A program made the position numbers and the translations under genes. The notes beneath the pieces are model-generated. The model saw only the letters and a program-made list of their open reading frames with translations. It did no database searches and was not told the origin of the DNA. From an uncultured Oscillospiraceae bacterium (GTDB taxonomy: Bacteria > Bacillota > Clostridia > Oscillospirales > Oscillospiraceae), in the NCBI GenBank assembly GCA_944385035.1, contig CALWVV010000004.1, positions 112,249 to 176,248 of the forward strand: a DNA stretch of 64,000 nt. Reading direction: 5' to 3'. Below, one piece after another: positions 19,948 through 29,017 of the stretch (position 1 is its first letter; each line of letters begins with the position of its first letter).

Positions 19948-21168
19948 TTATCCTGTGGGGGCCTGTGCCCCCTGAAATTCACGCATCGCCCGTCCGGGCT
20001 GTTCGGTGGTGATCTCCTCCCGGCACTCGGCGTATAGGGTGACCGCCAGCGTCTCCCCCTCCACCCTGGCCTCATACCGGCTGGCGGACACGGTGCCATC
20101 TTCTCCAATGAGGGTATGAAGCTGCTTTCTCAGGCGCTGCTCCAGCATAGTTTGAGCGGCCTGCTGGTCCAGAGCGAGGGCGACGGGCTCATATTCCCGA
20201 AACACCTCCCGCTGGAGGCTTATGTCCAGGGGAAGCTGACGTACTGTGGTTATTTTATCATAGATGGGCCAGGAAATGCTAGTGGTTCCGAAAATTTCGA
20301 TGCGCCGGCCAAAGACGTTCAGCGACCAGCAGCTTGCCTCCCGGCCGGTGTAGTCCTTGCCCTGGGCGGTGAGGGGGATGGAGGCGGTGAGGGTGCGCCA
20401 GGTGCGGGCCCATACCCGCCCCCGGGCGTGGGTCTGGAAGTAGCGGGTGGGGGCGTCGCTGTAAAGGGGCGGCTCCATGGTGACGGTGCCGGAAATGAGA
20501 ATGTCCCCCTTTGCCACCGTGTCCCCCGCCTTCACCAGGCTGTCCCCCAGCTCGGGCTCCACCTTCAAAACAAGCCCATCGGCCTGGGCGGCCAGGTCGA
20601 TGTTCTCGGCTACATCCACCCGCTTCGGGGGCTCCACCACCTCCCGGACGATGACCTCCAGGCGGGTGCCGTGAAGGTTTAATGCCATAAAGGACAGCTC
20701 AGGCAGCTCCACCAGGGCGTCCTGGGCCAGCTGTTTGCGCTCCAGAGCCGGGCCATACACCCCTGGGTGCACCCCCAAAAGGCGCAGCTGGGTCAGGATG
20801 ACCGGCGTAGGCACCCGCTCGTTGCCCTTCACCTCGATGGTGAGGACAAACCGGGAAAACACAAGCACCGCCAACAGGGTAAGCCCCAGCCCCAGCAAAA
20901 AGGCATAGCGGGTGCGAAAGCGCGCCAGAAAATCGGGCAGGCCCCGGCTGCGCTCCACCGCTCCCTCGCCCCCCAGCTGTCCGGCCAGCTCCAGGATCCG
21001 GTCCCGGTGCCGCCGCCGGGCAGTAAGGCGGACGGTGTTCCCGTCCAGCCAGTCCATGGCCCAAAATTCCAGATTTTCCTGGGCACACAGGTTGACAAAC
21101 CGCTCGGGAAAGGGCACGGTGACCTGGATCACCACCATCCCCCGGAGAAAATTGAACAGCCACTTCAT
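19948..21168 (-). CDS. yqfD: Sporulation protein YqfD
   Basis: This 406-residue membrane protein matches the YqfD family (stage IV sporulation in the mother cell). The N-terminal cytoplasmic part (MKWLFNFLRGMVVIQV) leads to one strong transmembrane helix at about 92-111 (FLLGLGLTLLAVLVFSRFVL), then a large outside domain including the family pattern VKGNERVPTPVILTQLRLLGVHPG. It follows yqfC after 12 bases. Its biochemical role is not established. Confidence 0.9.
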   Translation of the reverse strand: MKWLFNFLRGMVVIQVTVPFPERFVNLCAQENLEFWAMDWLDGNTVRLTARRRHRDRILELAGQLGGEGAVERSRGLPDFLARFRTRYAFLLGLGLTLLAVLVFSRFVLTIEVKGNERVPTPVILTQLRLLGVHPGVYGPALERKQLAQDALVELPELSFMALNLHGTRLEVIVREVVEPPKRVDVAENIDLAAQADGLVLKVEPELGDSLVKAGDTVAKGDILISGTVTMEPPLYSDAPTRYFQTHARGRVWARTWRTLTASIPLTAQGKDYTGREASCWSLNVFGRRIEIFGTTSISWPIYDKITTVRQLPLDISLQREVFREYEPVALALDQQAAQTMLEQRLRKQLHTLIGEDGTVSASRYEARVEGETLAVTLYAECREEITTEQPGRAMREFQGAQAPTG

Positions 21169-21180
21169 CTCCCAGCCTCC

Positions 21181-21462
21181 CTAGTTCAGGGCGATCTGGA
21201 CGATCCGCCCGGTGATGAGCAGCTCCAGCCCCGTCATGGCCCGCAGCTCCAGGCCCTCCCCCGCGATTTTAATGAGATAGGCCCCGCCGCTGACATGGAT
21301 CTCCTCCGGGCCGTAGGCCAAAATCCCCCGGTGGTTTTCCACCCGCAGCTCCTTGTCCCCCACCAGTTCCAGCCGGGGCAGGCCCGCCACCGCGTCGGCG
21401 GGAAGGTCAAAGACCTGGGCCGTCTTTTCCAAAATGCCGCTTTTCCGGCTTTTCCCCTCCAT
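21181..21462 (-). CDS. yqfC: Sporulation protein YqfC
   Basis: This 93-residue protein is a YabP/YqfC family member. The recognisable parts are DLPADAVAGLPRLELVGDKELRVENHRGILAY and a C-terminal YLIKIAGEGLELRAMTGLELLITGRI. YqfC proteins are mother-cell sporulation products related to the spore-assembly protein YabP. It heads the yqfC-yqfD-phoH transcript and has GAGAGGTGATC before the ATG. A SigE-like -10 lies directly upstream. Confidence 0.9.
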   Translation of the reverse strand: MEGKSRKSGILEKTAQVFDLPADAVAGLPRLELVGDKELRVENHRGILAYGPEEIHVSGGAYLIKIAGEGLELRAMTGLELLITGRIVQIALN

Positions 21463-21481
21463 TGCAGATCACCTCTCCCCT

Positions 21482-21490
21482 ATTTGTATG
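21482..21490 (-). promoter_or_regulatory. SigE-like -10 element before yqfC
   Basis: CATACAAAT on the minus strand (21490-21482) matches the SigE -10 consensus. The -35 region is not convincing. yqfC/yqfD genes are known mother-cell genes, which agrees. Confidence 0.35.
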
Positions 21491-21514
21491 AGGGAAGGGG
21501 CGGCAAACAGAAGT

Positions 21515-21555
21515 AAAAAAAGACCGCCGGGCCCTGGTTTTTCCATAGGCCCGGC
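21515..21555 (-). terminator. Intrinsic terminator of the 21567-23396 gene
   Basis: GCCGGGCC/GGCCCGGC (21526-21533 with 21548-21555) is followed on the minus strand by a run of T residues (A-run at 21515-21521). Confidence 0.7.
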
Positions 21556-21566
21556 AGTTTTGGTCG

Positions 21567-23396
21567 TTAGGCGGCGTTTTCGCTGTTCTGGGGGTCGAGT
21601 TTCTTTCCCTCTATACCGGAGAAGAGGGCCTCCCCCTGGTCAGGGGTCAGCTGGATGGCGGAGGCATTCAACGCCGCATCCGCGCTCTTCCGGGCGTTGA
21701 TGGTCAGGCTGTACCCGTCCAGGATGGAGCTGGGCTGGGCCACGGCGCTCTCGTCCTGGGGAGCGGGAACGGCGTGGTCGATGGTCACCTGGTCCCCTGC
21801 GTTGAGGGTCACCACCTCCCGGTTCTGGGCGGCGGAGATGGAGTAGAAGACCTCCTCCCCCTCCAGGCGGATGAAGTAATAGGTGTTCCCTTCCAGAACG
21901 GCGGTGCGGATCTCAGCCACGATGCCGCTGGCCTGGGTCTGGGGAAGCTCCTCAGACTGGGTGATTCCCTTGTCGGAGAGATAGCGGATATAGCTCTGTT
22001 CACACTGGGAGACGCTGGTGCCGGTGGCCACGATCTGGTACTGGGCCACGTTCACCATGGCATACATCTTCACCAGGTTGTCCTGGCCCTTCAGGGGGAT
22101 GAAATAGGTGGGCTCCCCGGCGATGTTGATGAGCAGAGGGAAGGTGGCGATATAGCCCAGGTCCTGGACCACGCTCTGGGCCGATGACATGGCGGCGTAC
22201 TCGGTAGCGCCGGCGGCGGTGTAGAATTTGGTCTCTTTGGTGCGCTGGTTGGAGAGCAGGAAGCCCAGGTTGGACTGGTCGGCGTTGGCGGAGGTGACGC
22301 CGGTATAGACATACACATCGTCGTTGAGGGCGATGTAGTTATACCCCTCCGTGGTCACGGTCACATCCCGCTGGCCCAGAATGGAATTGATAAAGCCGTT
22401 GATGAGGGTGCCGTAGTAGTCATACTGCTCCATGATGAGCTGGGGGGTGTAGACGTTGTCCACCCAGGTGGGCACGTCGGCGATGTCGTAGTAGGTGCTC
22501 TCGCCGGTGACGGCGTTGCACAGCACCGCCCCCTTGATGTCCTTGCCGCCGAACAGGCCGATGGTCTTTACCACACGGGGGGCGATCCACCAGGGCTGGC
22601 CCTCCTCGTCAATTTCGAACTGAGGAGTGTCGAACATGAAGGTGGGATACTGGAAGCGCAGGTGGCGCATGATGTTGCGGTTGAGGGGCTCAGAGAAGGA
22701 GTACTTCATCCCCTCGGTAAGGCGCACCACGCTGGCCTCCTGGGTGACCATGTCCACCAGCACATAGGCGCTCAGGCCCTCTCCCCGGTTGGTGAACCAC
22801 TTGATAAGGTCGGCGTAGGCAATGGGGGCCACCCGCACAGGACGGCCCTGGTAGTTGATCTGGGTGGAGTCGTTGGAGTACTCAAACTGGCTGACCATGT
22901 CGCTGAGGGTACCCATCTGGCGGTCGCCCAGGTACTCGGCGCTGTCCCGGTCCAGGGTGGGGATCTTGTCAAAGGAGATCTGGCTGATGTCCTGGGCAAA
23001 GGTGCCCTTTTCCACCGTCAGAAGCTCCCGGTAGGCCCCCGCCCGGAAGATGGGCAGAGAGATGATCTGCCCCACCAGAGCCACGGCGACCACGGCCACA
23101 AACAAAATGCCAACAGGCAGGCAGCTCTGCTTGATAAACTTCAGCCATTCCCGCACCTGGGCCTTGGGGGTGCGCACCACGTTGTCCCCCGCCTTGGCGG
23201 AGAGAATGAAAATGGAGATGGTATACACCACGCACAAAAGGGCCAGGAAGGTATAAAAGTCCGCTGACTGGGGGTTCAGGGCGGGCAGGGACACATAGAA
23301 GTCTACAAACCCCACCGCCGCCGTGATGAGCAGGCTCAGCAGGATCCTGCCCCCTTTTCCCATGGGCTTGCGGGCCTTGGAATCGTTGTTTTTCAA
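21567..23396 (-). CDS. Large membrane protein with extracytoplasmic domain, function unknown
   Basis: I do not recognise a characterised family. The 609-residue product starts at a TTG (23396) behind AAGGAGA. After a short basic start come hydrophobic segments at about 18-36, 47-65 and 95-115, then a long polar domain of nearly 500 residues rich in Tyr, Thr and Ser that should lie outside the cell. It contains no Cys-based metal site or nucleotide motif that I can see. The C-terminal third is acidic. The gene stands alone with its own terminator, facing away from gltX. A scaffold or envelope role is possible, but unproven. Confidence 0.75.
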   Translation of the reverse strand: MKNNDSKARKPMGKGGRILLSLLITAAVGFVDFYVSLPALNPQSADFYTFLALLCVVYTISIFILSAKAGDNVVRTPKAQVREWLKFIKQSCLPVGILFVAVVAVALVGQIISLPIFRAGAYRELLTVEKGTFAQDISQISFDKIPTLDRDSAEYLGDRQMGTLSDMVSQFEYSNDSTQINYQGRPVRVAPIAYADLIKWFTNRGEGLSAYVLVDMVTQEASVVRLTEGMKYSFSEPLNRNIMRHLRFQYPTFMFDTPQFEIDEEGQPWWIAPRVVKTIGLFGGKDIKGAVLCNAVTGESTYYDIADVPTWVDNVYTPQLIMEQYDYYGTLINGFINSILGQRDVTVTTEGYNYIALNDDVYVYTGVTSANADQSNLGFLLSNQRTKETKFYTAAGATEYAAMSSAQSVVQDLGYIATFPLLINIAGEPTYFIPLKGQDNLVKMYAMVNVAQYQIVATGTSVSQCEQSYIRYLSDKGITQSEELPQTQASGIVAEIRTAVLEGNTYYFIRLEGEEVFYSISAAQNREVVTLNAGDQVTIDHAVPAPQDESAVAQPSSILDGYSLTINARKSADAALNASAIQLTPDQGEALFSGIEGKKLDPQNSENAA

Positions 23397-23514
23397 ATTG
23401 ATTTCTCCTTTTTGACACGGCGCAGTCCCGCCGTAAAATTAGTTATAGGATATACGCTTTCGGGAAAAAAAGCAATGAAGAACAGATTAAAATTTCTGAA
23501 GAATCCCTAGCCCC

Positions 23515-23543
23515 TTGTCAAACGGGGAAAAATCAAATATAAT
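23515..23543 (+). promoter_or_regulatory. Sigma-A promoter of gltX
   Basis: TTGTCA (23515-23520) and TATAAT (23538-23543) have a 17-base spacer. The start codon lies about 30 bases after the expected transcription start. Confidence 0.8.
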
Positions 23544-23581
23544 GGCCCCACAGCGCAAACTATGTAATGGAGGAAGAAATT

Positions 23582-25069
23582 ATGGCTTTGGACATGAAGT
23601 ATTTTGAGGAGATGGAGGCCAAGATCCCCCACGGCAAGGTCCGTACCCGCTTCGCCCCCTCCCCCACCGGCTATATGCACATCGGCAACCTGCGCACCGC
23701 CCTGTACACCTGGCTCATCGCCCGCAATGCCGGGGGCACCTTTATCCTGCGCATTGAGGACACCGACCAGACCCGCCAGGTAGAGGGCGCCACCGAGCTC
23801 ATCTACAAGACCCTGGCCGAGTGCCATCTGGACCACGACGAGGGTCCCGATGTGGGCGGCCCTGTGGCCCCCTATATCCAGACCCAGCGCCGGGACACCT
23901 ATGGCAAGTACGCCCGCCTGCTGGTGGAGCGGGGCCACGCCTACTACTGCTTCTGCGAAAAGACCGAGAGCGAGGAGGACTCCGGGGACTTTAATCGCGC
24001 CGCCGACCCCTGCCGCGACCTGCCTCTGGCCGAGGCCCAGGCCCGTGTGGACGCAGGCGAGCCCTACGTCATCCGCCAGAAAATCCCCCAGGAGGGCACC
24101 ACCACCTTCCACGATGCCATCTTCGGCGACATCACCGTGGAAAACAAGACCCTGGACGACCAGGTGCTGCTCAAGCGGGACGGCCTGCCCACCTATAACT
24201 TCGCCAACGTCATCGACGACCACCTGATGGGCATCACCCATGTGGTCCGGGGCAGCGAGTACCTGTCCTCCGCCCCCAAGTATAACCTCCTGTACGAGGG
24301 CTTCGGCTGGGAGATCCCCACCTATGTCCACTGCTCCCCTGTCATGCGGGACGCCAAGCACAAGATGTCCAAGCGCCACGGCGACCCCTCCTATGAGGAC
24401 CTGCGCAACCAGGGCTTCCTCACCGACGCCATTTTGAACTATGTGGCCCTGCTGGGCTGGTCCCCCCGTGGAGAGATCGCCGAGCAGGAGGTGTTCTCCC
24501 TGGAGGAGCTGGCACGCGCCTTCGACCTGGAGGGCATGTCCAAGTCCCCCGCCATCTTTGACATCGAGAAGCTCACCCACTTCAACGCCATGTATCTGCG
24601 CGCCATGTCCCCCGAGGACTTTGCCAAGGCTGCGGAGCCTTATATCCGCCAGGTCGTAAAGGATGAGCGCCTGTCGGTCTCCGACATTGCCGCCCTGCTC
24701 CAGGCCCGGTGCGAGCGCCTCACCGACATCCCCGAGAAGGTGGACTTCTTCGACCAGCTGCCTGAGTACAGCGTGGACCTGTTTACCAACAAGAAGTCCA
24801 AGTGCACCCCCGAGGTGGCCAAGGATATGCTCGCCGCTGCTGTAGGCATGCTGGGCAACCTGAACACCTGGAGCCAGGAGATGATCCACGACAGCCTGGT
24901 GGGGCTGGCTGAGGGCATGCAGGTGAAAAACGCCACCCTCATGTGGCCGGTGCGCATTGCCGTGGCCGGTAAGGCAGTCACCCCCGGCGGCGCCGTGGAG
25001 ATCTGCCAGATCCTGGGCCAGGAGGAGACGGTGCGCCGTCTGAAGCTGGGCCTGGAAAAGCTGGGCTGA
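23582..25069 (+). CDS. gltX: Glutamyl-tRNA synthetase
   Basis: This 495-residue class I synthetase charges tRNA-Glu. It has the HIGH-type motif PSPTGYMHIGN (HIGN at 33-36), LRIEDTDQTR and the KMSKR loop at about 261-265 (KMSKRHGDPS), followed by the helical anticodon-binding domain. The ATG at 23582 is preceded by GGAGGA at 23570-23575; an ATG at 23567 overlaps this site and is therefore unlikely to be the start. It is monocistronic with its own promoter and terminator. Whether it also charges tRNA-Gln for the amidotransferase route, common in Firmicutes, cannot be seen here. Confidence 0.95.
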   Translation: MALDMKYFEEMEAKIPHGKVRTRFAPSPTGYMHIGNLRTALYTWLIARNAGGTFILRIEDTDQTRQVEGATELIYKTLAECHLDHDEGPDVGGPVAPYIQTQRRDTYGKYARLLVERGHAYYCFCEKTESEEDSGDFNRAADPCRDLPLAEAQARVDAGEPYVIRQKIPQEGTTTFHDAIFGDITVENKTLDDQVLLKRDGLPTYNFANVIDDHLMGITHVVRGSEYLSSAPKYNLLYEGFGWEIPTYVHCSPVMRDAKHKMSKRHGDPSYEDLRNQGFLTDAILNYVALLGWSPRGEIAEQEVFSLEELARAFDLEGMSKSPAIFDIEKLTHFNAMYLRAMSPEDFAKAAEPYIRQVVKDERLSVSDIAALLQARCERLTDIPEKVDFFDQLPEYSVDLFTNKKSKCTPEVAKDMLAAAVGMLGNLNTWSQEMIHDSLVGLAEGMQVKNATLMWPVRIAVAGKAVTPGGAVEICQILGQEETVRRLKLGLEKLG

Positions 25070-25080
25070 CGATAGTTGAA

Positions 25081-25137
25081 AAGCGGCGCAGCCGCTTATA
25101 CAAAAAATGTGAGCCGCCGGAAAACCGGCGGCTCTTT
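25081..25137 (+). terminator. Terminator of gltX, preceded by a small hairpin
   Basis: A 10-bp stem (25111-25120 with 25125-25134) with an AAAA loop is followed by TTT. Just before it lies AAGCGGC-GCA-GCCGCTT (25081-25097), similar in design to the AAAAAGTGGC hairpin before the terminator at 5635. Confidence 0.75.
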
Positions 25138-25144
25138 CCCATTT

Positions 25145-25933
25145 CTATGCCAAAGCGATATCCAGAATCATCATCACCACAAAGCCAAACATCACGCTCA
25201 TGGTGCCGATGTTGGAGTGCTCCCCCAGATGGGCCTCGGGGATCAGCTCCTCGGTGACCACATACATCATGGTCCCCGCGGCAAAGGAGAGAAGCCAGGG
25301 CATCACCGGGGCGATGCTCCCGGCAAAGAGGACGACAAGAATGCCGAAAATGGGCTCTACCAGGCCGGACATGGCCCCGTAGAGGAAGGCACGTCCCCGG
25401 CTCATCCCCTCCTGCCGCAGGGGCAGCGAGATGGCCGCCCCCTCGGGGAAGTTCTGCAGGCCAATGCCGATGGCCAGGGCCATGGCGGCCCCCAGTCCCC
25501 CGCCGCTGTGCTGGGCGGCCAGGGCAAAGGACAATCCCACCGCCATCCCCTCCGGGATGTTGTGGAGGGTGACGGCCAGCATCAGAAGGGTGGTTCTGCG
25601 CCAGGAAGAGGGCAGGCCCTCCGGCCCGTCTGATTCCGGGTGGAGGTGGGGCAGCAGGGAGTCCATGGCCCACAAAAAGAGCACACCCAGCACAAAGCCT
25701 CCGGCCGTGGGCAGCCACGCCGGAAGCCCCGAGGCCTCCGCCTCCTCCATGGCGGGCAGCAGCAGGCTGAACACCGACGCGGCCACCATCACTCCGGCCG
25801 CAAACCCCAGAAACAGGCGCTGCAGGTTTGGGGTGGACTTCCCCCGGACAAAAAGGACCGTGGCCGCCCCCAGGGCGGTCATCAAAAAGGTGATGCCCGT
25901 GCCCACGGCGGCCCATACAATCGGATGGTTCAT
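25145..25933 (-). CDS. ZIP family metal transporter
   Basis: This 262-residue membrane protein belongs to the ZIP family, which imports zinc or related divalent metals. It has about eight helices, a His-containing loop (LLPHLHPESDGPEG, about 93-106) and the metal-binding helix motif LAVTLHNIPEGMAVGL (about 118-133), with a second metal helix NFPEGAAISLPL. It starts 21 bases after the methyltransferase stop on the same strand and is probably co-transcribed. The metal cannot be assigned. Confidence 0.9.
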   Translation of the reverse strand: MNHPIVWAAVGTGITFLMTALGAATVLFVRGKSTPNLQRLFLGFAAGVMVAASVFSLLLPAMEEAEASGLPAWLPTAGGFVLGVLFLWAMDSLLPHLHPESDGPEGLPSSWRRTTLLMLAVTLHNIPEGMAVGLSFALAAQHSGGGLGAAMALAIGIGLQNFPEGAAISLPLRQEGMSRGRAFLYGAMSGLVEPIFGILVVLFAGSIAPVMPWLLSFAAGTMMYVVTEELIPEAHLGEHSNIGTMSVMFGFVVMMILDIALA

Positions 25934-25954
25934 AACATTCCTTTCTTTGGGCGG

Positions 25955-26785
25955 TTATAACCGCCGGTAACAGTGAAAATCAAAGCCGATCTCAACGGTG
26001 AGGCGCTCCATCTGTTTGAGCCGCTCCACCCCGTCCCTGGGGGTCTTCCAGGCATAGGGGGTCATGTGGAACAGGGCCATGATGTCTTCGGAACTCTCCA
26101 GCGTGACCGCATAGCGCACCTCCCGCACCCCTTCCCAGATAAATCCTATATAGTCTTCCCGCTTTACAGGGTTTTCATAGGGGCGCTCATAGAGGACCTC
26201 TTTCATCTCCCACAGGTGGCGCTGGGAGGGGACGGCATAGAGAAAGTGTCCTCCGGGGCGCAGCACACGGGCAAACTCCTCCTCCGCCAGGGGCGAGAAC
26301 ACATTGACCAGCAGGTGGGCGCAGGCATCGGGCAGGGGCAGGCGGTAGACCGAGGCCACAGCAAACTCCCCCTCCTTCAGGCGTTTGGCTGCCCGGCGCA
26401 GGGCAAATTTGGAAATGTCCACCCCCGCCATCCGGGGAGACAGGCCGGCCTTTTGGAGGGCCTCATAAAGCCCGGCGGTATAGTACCCCTCTCCGCAGCC
26501 GCTGTCCACCACCACCGGGGCGCTCTCTCCGGTCACACAGTCCAAAGCCAGCTGGCACAGGGCTTCCCGGAGGGGGGCATAGTACCCTTTGTCCAGAAAA
26601 GCCGACCGGGCGGCCACCATCTCCTTGTCATCCCCAGGGTTTTGGGAATGCTTGCGGTTGGGGGGCAGAAGATGGACATAGCCCGCCGCCGAGCGGTCAA
26701 AGCTGTGGCGGTTTGGGCAGAGAAGCCCCGTGTGGGTGCACGCCAAAGGGGCGGCGCACAGGGGGCAGGAAAACAGGCTTTCCAT
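25955..26785 (-). CDS. RlmA-like 23S rRNA (guanine-N1)-methyltransferase
   Basis: This 276-residue SAM-dependent methyltransferase starts with a zinc finger (CPLCAAPLACTHTGLLCPNRHSF without the full spacing; Cys near 7, 10, 23 and His near 27), as in RlmA/RrmA enzymes that methylate G745/G748 of 23S rRNA. The SAM motif VVVDSGCGEGYYTAGL lies near 92-107. ATG at 26785 is preferred over GTG at 26794 because GAGG sits at the proper distance from the ATG. RlmA(II) confers tylosin resistance in some bacteria, but no such claim can be made here. Confidence 0.85.
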   Translation of the reverse strand: MESLFSCPLCAAPLACTHTGLLCPNRHSFDRSAAGYVHLLPPNRKHSQNPGDDKEMVAARSAFLDKGYYAPLREALCQLALDCVTGESAPVVVDSGCGEGYYTAGLYEALQKAGLSPRMAGVDISKFALRRAAKRLKEGEFAVASVYRLPLPDACAHLLVNVFSPLAEEEFARVLRPGGHFLYAVPSQRHLWEMKEVLYERPYENPVKREDYIGFIWEGVREVRYAVTLESSEDIMALFHMTPYAWKTPRDGVERLKQMERLTVEIGFDFHCYRRL

Positions 26786-26909
26786 GGTATTCACCTCGTC
26801 TCAATTATGAAGGAAAGCCATGGAAATGGCAAGAAAAAAATTGTTCTCCCCCTTCATCTTTGGAACGTGCCGTGGTACAATGGAAAAAATATTTTGAAGG
26901 AGTTTTTCC

Positions 26910-27569
26910 ATGAACAAACGAAAATCCCCCTCTGACATCCGGGCCATCATTGAGGAGCTCAAGCGCCTCTATCCCGACGGCATCTGCTCCCTGGAGTATG
27001 AAAAGGACTATGAGCTTCTGTTCTCTGTGCGCCTGGCTGCCCAGTGCACCGACGAGCGGGTCAACCAGGTGACCCCCGCCCTCTTTGCCCGCTTCCCCAC
27101 CCTGGAGGCCCTGGCCGGGGCCGACATTGCCGAGGTGGAGCAGTACATCCATTCCACCGGCTTTTTCCGGGCCAAGGCCCGTGACATTGTGCTGGCCTCT
27201 CAGATGCTCCTGTCCCAGTACGGGGGCAAGGTGCCCGACACCATGGAGGACCTGCTGAAGCTGCCCGGCGTGGGTCGAAAGACCGCCAACCTCATTCTGG
27301 GTGACGTGTACCACACCCCCGGTGTGGTGGTGGCCGACACCCACTGCATCCGCATCACGGGCCTTCTGGGCCTCACCGACGGCACCAAGGACCCCCAAAA
27401 GGTCGAAATGCAGCTGCGGGAGGTCCTCCCCCCGGAGGAGTCCAACGACTTCTGCCACCGCATGGTCCTCCACGGCCGGGCGGTGTGCGTTGCCCGGCGG
27501 CCCCAGTGCCAAAGCTGTACCCTGCGGCCCTGGTGCGACTACTTCGCCAAAAACGGCACCGAATCTTGA
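26910..27569 (+). CDS. nth: Endonuclease III
   Basis: This 219-residue DNA glycosylase/AP lyase removes oxidised pyrimidines. It contains the helix-hairpin-helix LLKLPGVGRKTANLILGDVY (about 115-134) with the catalytic Lys, the following catalytic Asp in VVADTHCIRIT, and the C-terminal iron-sulfur loop with four Cys (CVARRPQCQSCTLRPWC). The ATG has AAGGAG upstream. A TACAAT at 26876-26881 may be its -10, though the -35 is weak. Confidence 0.95.
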   Translation: MNKRKSPSDIRAIIEELKRLYPDGICSLEYEKDYELLFSVRLAAQCTDERVNQVTPALFARFPTLEALAGADIAEVEQYIHSTGFFRAKARDIVLASQMLLSQYGGKVPDTMEDLLKLPGVGRKTANLILGDVYHTPGVVVADTHCIRITGLLGLTDGTKDPQKVEMQLREVLPPEESNDFCHRMVLHGRAVCVARRPQCQSCTLRPWCDYFAKNGTES

Positions 27570-27600
27570 GCCATACCATGCATAAGGAGCGCGAACATTT

Positions 27601-28257
27601 TTGAAAACCCTCAATCGCTGGATCATTTACATCGTCGGCATGCTGATTTTGGCCCTGGGCCTCACCCTGAACACAAAGTCCGGACTGGGGGTCTCCCCCA
27701 TCATCTCCATGTCCTATGCCGTATCCGAGATCTGGCACCTGAACTTTGGCGACATGACCTTTCTCCTCTACACCCTCTTTGTGATCGGCGAGCTGATCCT
27801 CCACCGGGGCAAATACCTCATCAACGACCTGGGGCAGCTCCCTTTGAGCCTTATTTTCAGCCGGGTATTAAACCTCTACTCCGCCCTGATCCCCCACCAA
27901 GCCGCCCAGGAGCCCCTTTGGAAAAATCTTCTGGTGCTGCTGCTGGCCATCGTCTGCACCGGCATCGGGGCGGCGTTCACCGTAAACATGCGCCTGGTCC
28001 CCAACCCCGGAGACGGCATTGTGGCCGCACTGGGGGAAAAGACAGGCCGGGAGCAGGGCGTGGCAAAAAATATCTTTGATGTGTGCTGTGTGGCCTCCAC
28101 CTGCACGCTGGGACTGATCGCCGCAGGTCATGTGGTGGGCATTGGCCTGGGCACTCTGGTGGCCATGGTGGGCGTGGGCCGGGTCATCTCCCTGGTCAAC
28201 CACATCTCACGGGAACGGATCTGCCGTGCGGCGGGGCTGCTGGAGCCTGCTGTGTAA
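27601..28257 (+). CDS. YczE/YitT-type membrane protein (DUF6198)
   Basis: This 218-residue protein has about five to six membrane helices and the family segments TLNTKSGLGVSPI near the N-terminus, NPGDGIVAALGEKTG, and GIGLGTLVAMVGVGRVISLVN near the end. It starts at TTG 27601 after an AAGGAG about ten bases upstream, 32 bases beyond nth, so both may share a transcript. Family members are predicted transporters or regulators without proven substrate. A hairpin at 28301-28323 follows. Confidence 0.8.
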   Translation: MKTLNRWIIYIVGMLILALGLTLNTKSGLGVSPIISMSYAVSEIWHLNFGDMTFLLYTLFVIGELILHRGKYLINDLGQLPLSLIFSRVLNLYSALIPHQAAQEPLWKNLLVLLLAIVCTGIGAAFTVNMRLVPNPGDGIVAALGEKTGREQGVAKNIFDVCCVASTCTLGLIAAGHVVGIGLGTLVAMVGVGRVISLVNHISRERICRAAGLLEPAV

Positions 28258-28300
28258 AATCAGGCGTTGTAAAGCAATTTCGCCTTATAGATAAGCCCCG

Positions 28301-28323
28301 GAGGGCGGCTGTCAGCCGTCCTC
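28301..28323 (+). terminator. Probable terminator hairpin
   Basis: A 10-bp stem (28301-28310 with 28314-28323, one G-U pair) with a three-base loop follows the YczE-like gene. The T-run behind it is weak and interrupted. Confidence 0.5.
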
Positions 28324-28363
28324 TTCTCATTTCTTAATTTTATCGAAAAACAATAAATTTATA

Positions 28364-28392
28364 TTGACATTCGAGTTTTCCCGTGATAGCAT
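28364..28392 (+). promoter_or_regulatory. Likely promoter of the DUF2975 gene cluster
   Basis: TTGACA (28364-28369) and TAGCAT (28387-28392) are 17 bases apart in an AT-rich stretch, directly before the DUF2975 gene. Confidence 0.6.
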
Positions 28393-28419
28393 GGGGCCAA
28401 CTGAAAGGGGGAATTTCCC

Positions 28420-29004
28420 ATGGAACAACCTTCCGTACAGCGTCTGGCCAGGGTGCTGCGGGCGCTGGTGCTCATTGCCTTTGTCTGTAACCTTCTGGTC
28501 ATGCCCCTGGTGCCGGGGCTGGCGATCCGTGCGGTGGGTGCAGGCACCGACCAGATTTTCCTGGTGTTCCGGGCCATGTTTGGACTGTCGGGGGGCTCCG
28601 CGCTGGAGTCCGTGTGGCAGTTTCTGTCCGAGGCCCTGTGGGGAGTATGGACAGACAACATTCTGAGCCTGGTCACGCTCTTTCTTTGGCTGTGCGGCAT
28701 CTGTACCGCCGTCATCCTTTGGCAGGCAAAAAAAGTGCTGGATACCATTCTGGCCCAAAAGCCTTTTCAAATGACAAATGCACGCTGCCTCCACCGGGCG
28801 GCAGTATGCTGCTGGATCATTGCCGGGGCGGCCCTGGTGCGTCTGGGGCTGTGGCTGTGGGCCGACGGAACGCCTGCTCCCCTTTTTACCTACACCGCAC
28901 TGTTCATTCCCGCCTTCTTCATGGCCGGGCTCCTCTTTCAGGTGATGTCCGTCCTGTTTCGCCAGGCCTCTGAGCTGAAAGAGGACCAGGACCTGACCAT
29001 CTAA
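28420..29004 (+). CDS. DUF2975 membrane protein
   Basis: This 194-residue protein has four predicted membrane helices (about 10-30, 85-105, 125-145 and 160-180) and the DUF2975 hallmark LDTILAQKPFQMTNARCLHRAA between helices two and three. In Firmicutes such proteins are usually encoded next to a small Xre-type repressor, exactly as here, where the next gene begins 13 bases on. The pair is thought to be a membrane-linked regulatory unit, but function is not established. Confidence 0.82.
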   Translation: MEQPSVQRLARVLRALVLIAFVCNLLVMPLVPGLAIRAVGAGTDQIFLVFRAMFGLSGGSALESVWQFLSEALWGVWTDNILSLVTLFLWLCGICTAVILWQAKKVLDTILAQKPFQMTNARCLHRAAVCCWIIAGAALVRLGLWLWADGTPAPLFTYTALFIPAFFMAGLLFQVMSVLFRQASELKEDQDLTI

Positions 29005-29017
29005 GGAGGGCGTCAGA

